This document shows positions 13,093 to 15,052 of a stretch of 15,052 nucleotides of DNA, one piece after another. Made by a program: the position numbers and the translations under genes. Source of the DNA: Alphaproteobacteria bacterium (GTDB lineage: Bacteria > Pseudomonadota > Alphaproteobacteria > JAJTHO01); NCBI GenBank assembly GCA_021297975.1, contig JAJTHO010000182.1, positions 1 to 15,052 on the forward strand, in the 5' to 3' direction. The notes under the pieces are model-generated. The model ran no database searches, was not told the origin of the DNA, and saw only the letters and a program-made list of their open reading frames with translations. How positions within the stretch are numbered: position 1 is the stretch's first letter; every line of letters begins with the position of its first letter.

Positions 13093-14400
13093 TTAGGCTT
13101 TAGCCGGAATCGCGGCCAGCGCCTGCGCCAAATCCGCGATTAAATCGGCGGTATCTTCAACCCCAATCGAAATGCGCACGAGAGCCGGTGTGATGGAAAA
13201 CCGTTTGAGTTCTTCTGGCGGCAAGCCGGAATGCGTCATGGACGCGGGGTGAGAGGCCAGTGTTTCTGTGCCGCCGAGGCTGACCGCGAGCTTAATAACC
13301 TTGAAATTATTGAGCAGCGTAAAGGCCGCCGCCTCGCCGCCTTTAACCTCAAAAGAAAAGGTGGAACCGGCGCTGCGGTTTTGCCGGCTATGCACCGCTC
13401 GGTCGGGATGGTTTTCGGGGAGAAAATCCAAAAACCACACATTATCAACGGCCTTATGCCCCGCCAAAAACGCGGCAATCTCTTTCGCGCTTTTCGCGGA
13501 GGCGTCCATGCGCAGCTTTAGCGTCTCCAGGCTGCGCATCAACAGCCATGCCGTGTGCGGGTCGCACATGGTTCCTAAGGTTGAGCGCATCCGCCGCACG
13601 GGCTGAAGCCACGCTCTATCCCCCGATGCGCCGCCCGCGATTAAATCGGAATGGCCGCCGACATATTTTGTGAGCGAGGTGATAACAATATCCGCCCCAT
13701 GCGCCAGCGGCGTTGAGAAAATAGGCCCCAGCATGGTGTTATCCACCATCACCGGCGGACGCCCGTCGCCGCGGCGCAAGGATTCCGCCACGCGCCGCGC
13801 CGCCTGAATATCCACAAGGCCGCTGGTGGGGTTAGCGGGCGTTTCAATGAAAACGGCGGCAACGCGCTTGCCGGTTGCTGTTGCGGCCTTTGCAGCCGCC
13901 TCCATCGCCGCAACTCCGCCCTCCACATCAAAGCCGATGCGCTCAATGCCGAAATCGGCAAGAAGTTGATTAATAAGCGTTTCCGTGCCGCCGTAAAGCG
14001 GCTGGGACTGCAGAACCACATCCCCCGGACGCACAAACGCCCACAGCGCGGTTGAAATTGCCGCCATGCCGGAGGCAAAGGCAAGGCTGGCCTCGGCCTC
14101 ATCCCAAAGCGCCAGCCGGTCTTCGAGCACCTCTAAATTCGGGTTGTTAAAGCGGCTGTAGATAAGCCCCGGCTCTTCGCCCGCGCCCAGCGGTCTGCGC
14201 CCCTGCATCGTTGCAAAGAAATTCTTGCCGTCTTCGGCGGATTTAAAAACAAAGGTAGAGGTTAGAAATTGTGGCGGTTTCAGCGAGCCTTCCGACAAAT
14301 GCGGATCATAACCATACCCCATCATCAGCGTTTCTGGGCGGAGCTGCCGCTCACCCAGAAATTTTTTACGCCAGGCTTTCGGTGTGGGCTGGGTGGTCAT
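13093..14400 (-). CDS. Cystathionine gamma-synthase-family PLP enzyme (Cys/Met metabolism)
   Basis: This is a fold-type I PLP enzyme of the Cys/Met metabolism family, which covers cystathionine gamma-synthase, cystathionine beta/gamma-lyase and methionine gamma-lyase; the exact reaction cannot be assigned from sequence alone. The 435-residue length is a little longer than classical members. Motifs are IYSRFNNPNLEVLEDRLA (phosphate-binding Tyr-Ser-Arg), FASGMAAISTALWAF, QPLYGGTETLINQLL, VFIETPANPTSGLVDI, VMVDNTMLGPIFSTPL (the PLP-nitrogen Asp) and ITSLTKYVGGHSDLIAGG with the Schiff-base lysine K245. The C-terminal SLGGTETLASHPASMTHSG is the usual substrate-binding part. Two in-frame ATGs lie 15 and 12 bases upstream (14415, 14412); I chose 14400 because a GAGGA lies just before it. 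The gene is divergent from rpoZ. Confidence 0.93.
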   Translation of the reverse strand: MTTQPTPKAWRKKFLGERQLRPETLMMGYGYDPHLSEGSLKPPQFLTSTFVFKSAEDGKNFFATMQGRRPLGAGEEPGLIYSRFNNPNLEVLEDRLALWDEAEASLAFASGMAAISTALWAFVRPGDVVLQSQPLYGGTETLINQLLADFGIERIGFDVEGGVAAMEAAAKAATATGKRVAAVFIETPANPTSGLVDIQAARRVAESLRRGDGRPPVMVDNTMLGPIFSTPLAHGADIVITSLTKYVGGHSDLIAGGASGDRAWLQPVRRMRSTLGTMCDPHTAWLLMRSLETLKLRMDASAKSAKEIAAFLAGHKAVDNVWFLDFLPENHPDRAVHSRQNRSAGSTFSFEVKGGEAAAFTLLNNFKVIKLAVSLGGTETLASHPASMTHSGLPPEELKRFSITPALVRISIGVEDTADLIADLAQALAAIPAKA

Positions 14401-14477
14401 TGTATTCCTCATCATTCTGCGAAGCTATTAAACTCTTTTCCTCGCAATGTAACTACCCCGCCGCCCATTTTTCTCAT

Positions 14478-14489
14478 TTTTTGCAAAAA
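14478..14489. other. AT palindrome in the divergent gap before rpoZ
   Basis: A perfect 12-bp palindrome, TTTTTGCAAAAA, lies between the PLP-enzyme start and the rpoZ -35 box. It could be a regulator site for either gene or a chance product of the A/T runs. The remaining 14401-14500 gap holds the PLP-enzyme leader but no promoter for it that I would defend. Confidence 0.2.
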
Positions 14490-14500
14490 TCAGCTTTTTC

Positions 14501-14529
14501 TTGCATCAACAATCCTGAAACGCTATACA
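14501..14529 (+). promoter_or_regulatory. rpoZ promoter
   Basis: TTGCAT (14501-14506) and TATACA (14524-14529) are separated by exactly 17 bases, a good sigma70-type match. The expected start near 14536 gives a leader of about 20 nt containing a GAGG ribosome binding site 7 nt before the rpoZ ATG. The -35 hexamer is identical to that of the toxin-antitoxin promoter. Confidence 0.55.
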
Positions 14530-14556
14530 GTTTGACCGATTATAGATGAGGCGCGC

Positions 14557-14925
14557 ATGTCAAGGGTCACTGTTGAAGATTGCATCGAAGTTGTTCCGAA
14601 CCGTTTTGAGCTGGTTTTATACGCTGCGCAACGCGCCAAAGACATTTCCGCAGGTGCAAGCCTTACTATACCGCGTGACCGTGACAAAAACCCGGTTGTT
14701 TCCTTACGTGAGATTGCCGAACGCACCATTACCACGAGCGTTCTTCAGGAAAGCATTGTCAAAGGCATGCAGCAGTATCGCGGCAGCGATGACAGCGACG
14801 CCGAAGACGTTGAATCCATTCTGGCCGAAGACGAAAGCCTGAGCCGCGCCCTGCAAATGTCGGAAGCCGATTTTGCCAACACCGACGGCTTTACCGTTAG
14901 CGACGGCGAAGACGCTGCGGCCTAA
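14557..14925 (+). CDS. rpoZ: DNA-directed RNA polymerase omega subunit
   Basis: Omega is the small RNA polymerase subunit that latches onto the beta-prime C-terminus, aids assembly and, in many bacteria, forms part of a ppGpp site. The N-terminus MSRVTVEDCIEVVPNRFELV and the motifs AAQRAKDISAG, DRDKNPVVSLREIAER are typical of alphaproteobacterial omega. The conserved part covers residues 1 to about 70; residues 75-122 are strongly acidic and low in conservation, ending DGEDAAA. Total length is 122 residues, within the range of the class. It has its own promoter, and recO follows 3 bp after its stop. The (p)ppGpp synthetase gene that often follows rpoZ is not here. Confidence 0.95.
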   Translation: MSRVTVEDCIEVVPNRFELVLYAAQRAKDISAGASLTIPRDRDKNPVVSLREIAERTITTSVLQESIVKGMQQYRGSDDSDAEDVESILAEDESLSRALQMSEADFANTDGFTVSDGEDAAA

Positions 14926-14928
14926 ACC

Positions 14929-15052
14929 ATGCGCCTCCTGGATGAGGCCGTTGTTCTGGGCTATCGCCGCTTTCAAGATTCCCTCGATATTGCGTTAGTT
15001 TTTAGCCGCGAACACGGTTTGATGCGGGGTGTTTATCGCCGTGATAAACGCC
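14929..15052 (+). CDS. recO: DNA repair protein RecO, N-terminal fragment (cut by window edge)
   Basis: Only 41 codons are in the window. They read MRLLDEAVVLGYRRFQDSL followed by DIALVFSREHGLMRGVYRR, the OB-fold start of RecO, in which an opening DEAVVLG-type strand and a later EHG-L-RG-Y-R turn are typical. RecO loads RecA on gaps coated with SSB as part of the RecFOR pathway. The ATG is 3 bp after the rpoZ stop with no separate ribosome binding site, suggesting coupled translation. The short length limits certainty. Confidence 0.8.
   Translation, partial: MRLLDEAVVLGYRRFQDSLDIALVFSREHGLMRGVYRRDKR

Noticed and set aside
14401..14415. PLP-enzyme start at the upstream ATGs (MMRNT...).
   Set aside because: The ATG at 14400 has GAGGA just before it, while the upstream pair has no ribosome binding signal.
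1..15052. CRISPR array, tRNA/rRNA genes, riboswitches, prophage or transposon parts.
   Set aside because: I saw no regularly spaced repeats, no cloverleaf or conserved RNA sequences, no recombinase or transposase frames and no terminal repeats.

Overview
The window reads as a chromosomal, housekeeping stretch from an alphaproteobacterium. The evidence is the gene content and protein style: an omega subunit with the class-typical N-terminus, a biotin ligase without an HTH domain followed by a type III pantothenate kinase and RNase J, a malic enzyme/phosphotransacetylase fusion, and a clpX-lon pair. Base composition looks moderate, slightly above 50% GC. I cannot name the order or genus. No tRNA, rRNA, CRISPR array, IS element, integrase or phage gene is visible.

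Layout. Bases 1-1983 (minus strand) carry nuoJ, nuoK and the first ~352 codons of nuoL, all membrane subunits of respiratory complex I. greA (2056-2529, minus) sits directly upstream of nuoJ, where nuoI would be in an unbroken nuo operon. Upstream again is a type II toxin-antitoxin pair of the ParD-like/RelE-ParE kind (2595-3092, minus). Its promoter (TTGCAT-17-TATATT) has a perfect 8-bp inverted repeat over the -35 region, a good candidate autoregulatory operator. A SnoaL/NTF2-like protein gene (3154-3579, minus) follows and is divergent from maeB.

Bases 3677-9194 (plus strand) are maeB-birA-coaX-rnj. The last three are tightly coupled (1-bp and 4-bp overlaps) and link biotin attachment, CoA synthesis and RNA processing/decay. 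rnj converges on lon with only 9 bp between stop codons. Bases 9204-12959 (minus) are clpX followed by lon, two ATP-dependent protein-quality-control machines, with no clpP next to them. A promoter upstream of clpX matches sigma70 and loosely resembles a heat-shock type. A Cys/Met-metabolism PLP enzyme (13093-14400, minus) lies upstream and is divergent from rpoZ (14557-14925, plus), which has a clear promoter and is followed 3 bp later by the start of recO, cut by the window end.

I found no convincing new multi-gene system. The parts most worth a second look are the toxin-antitoxin control region, the broken nuo operon with greA at its head (and a possibly leaderless greA message), a highly charged extra C-terminal tail on ClpX, and an altered biotin-loop sequence in BirA.
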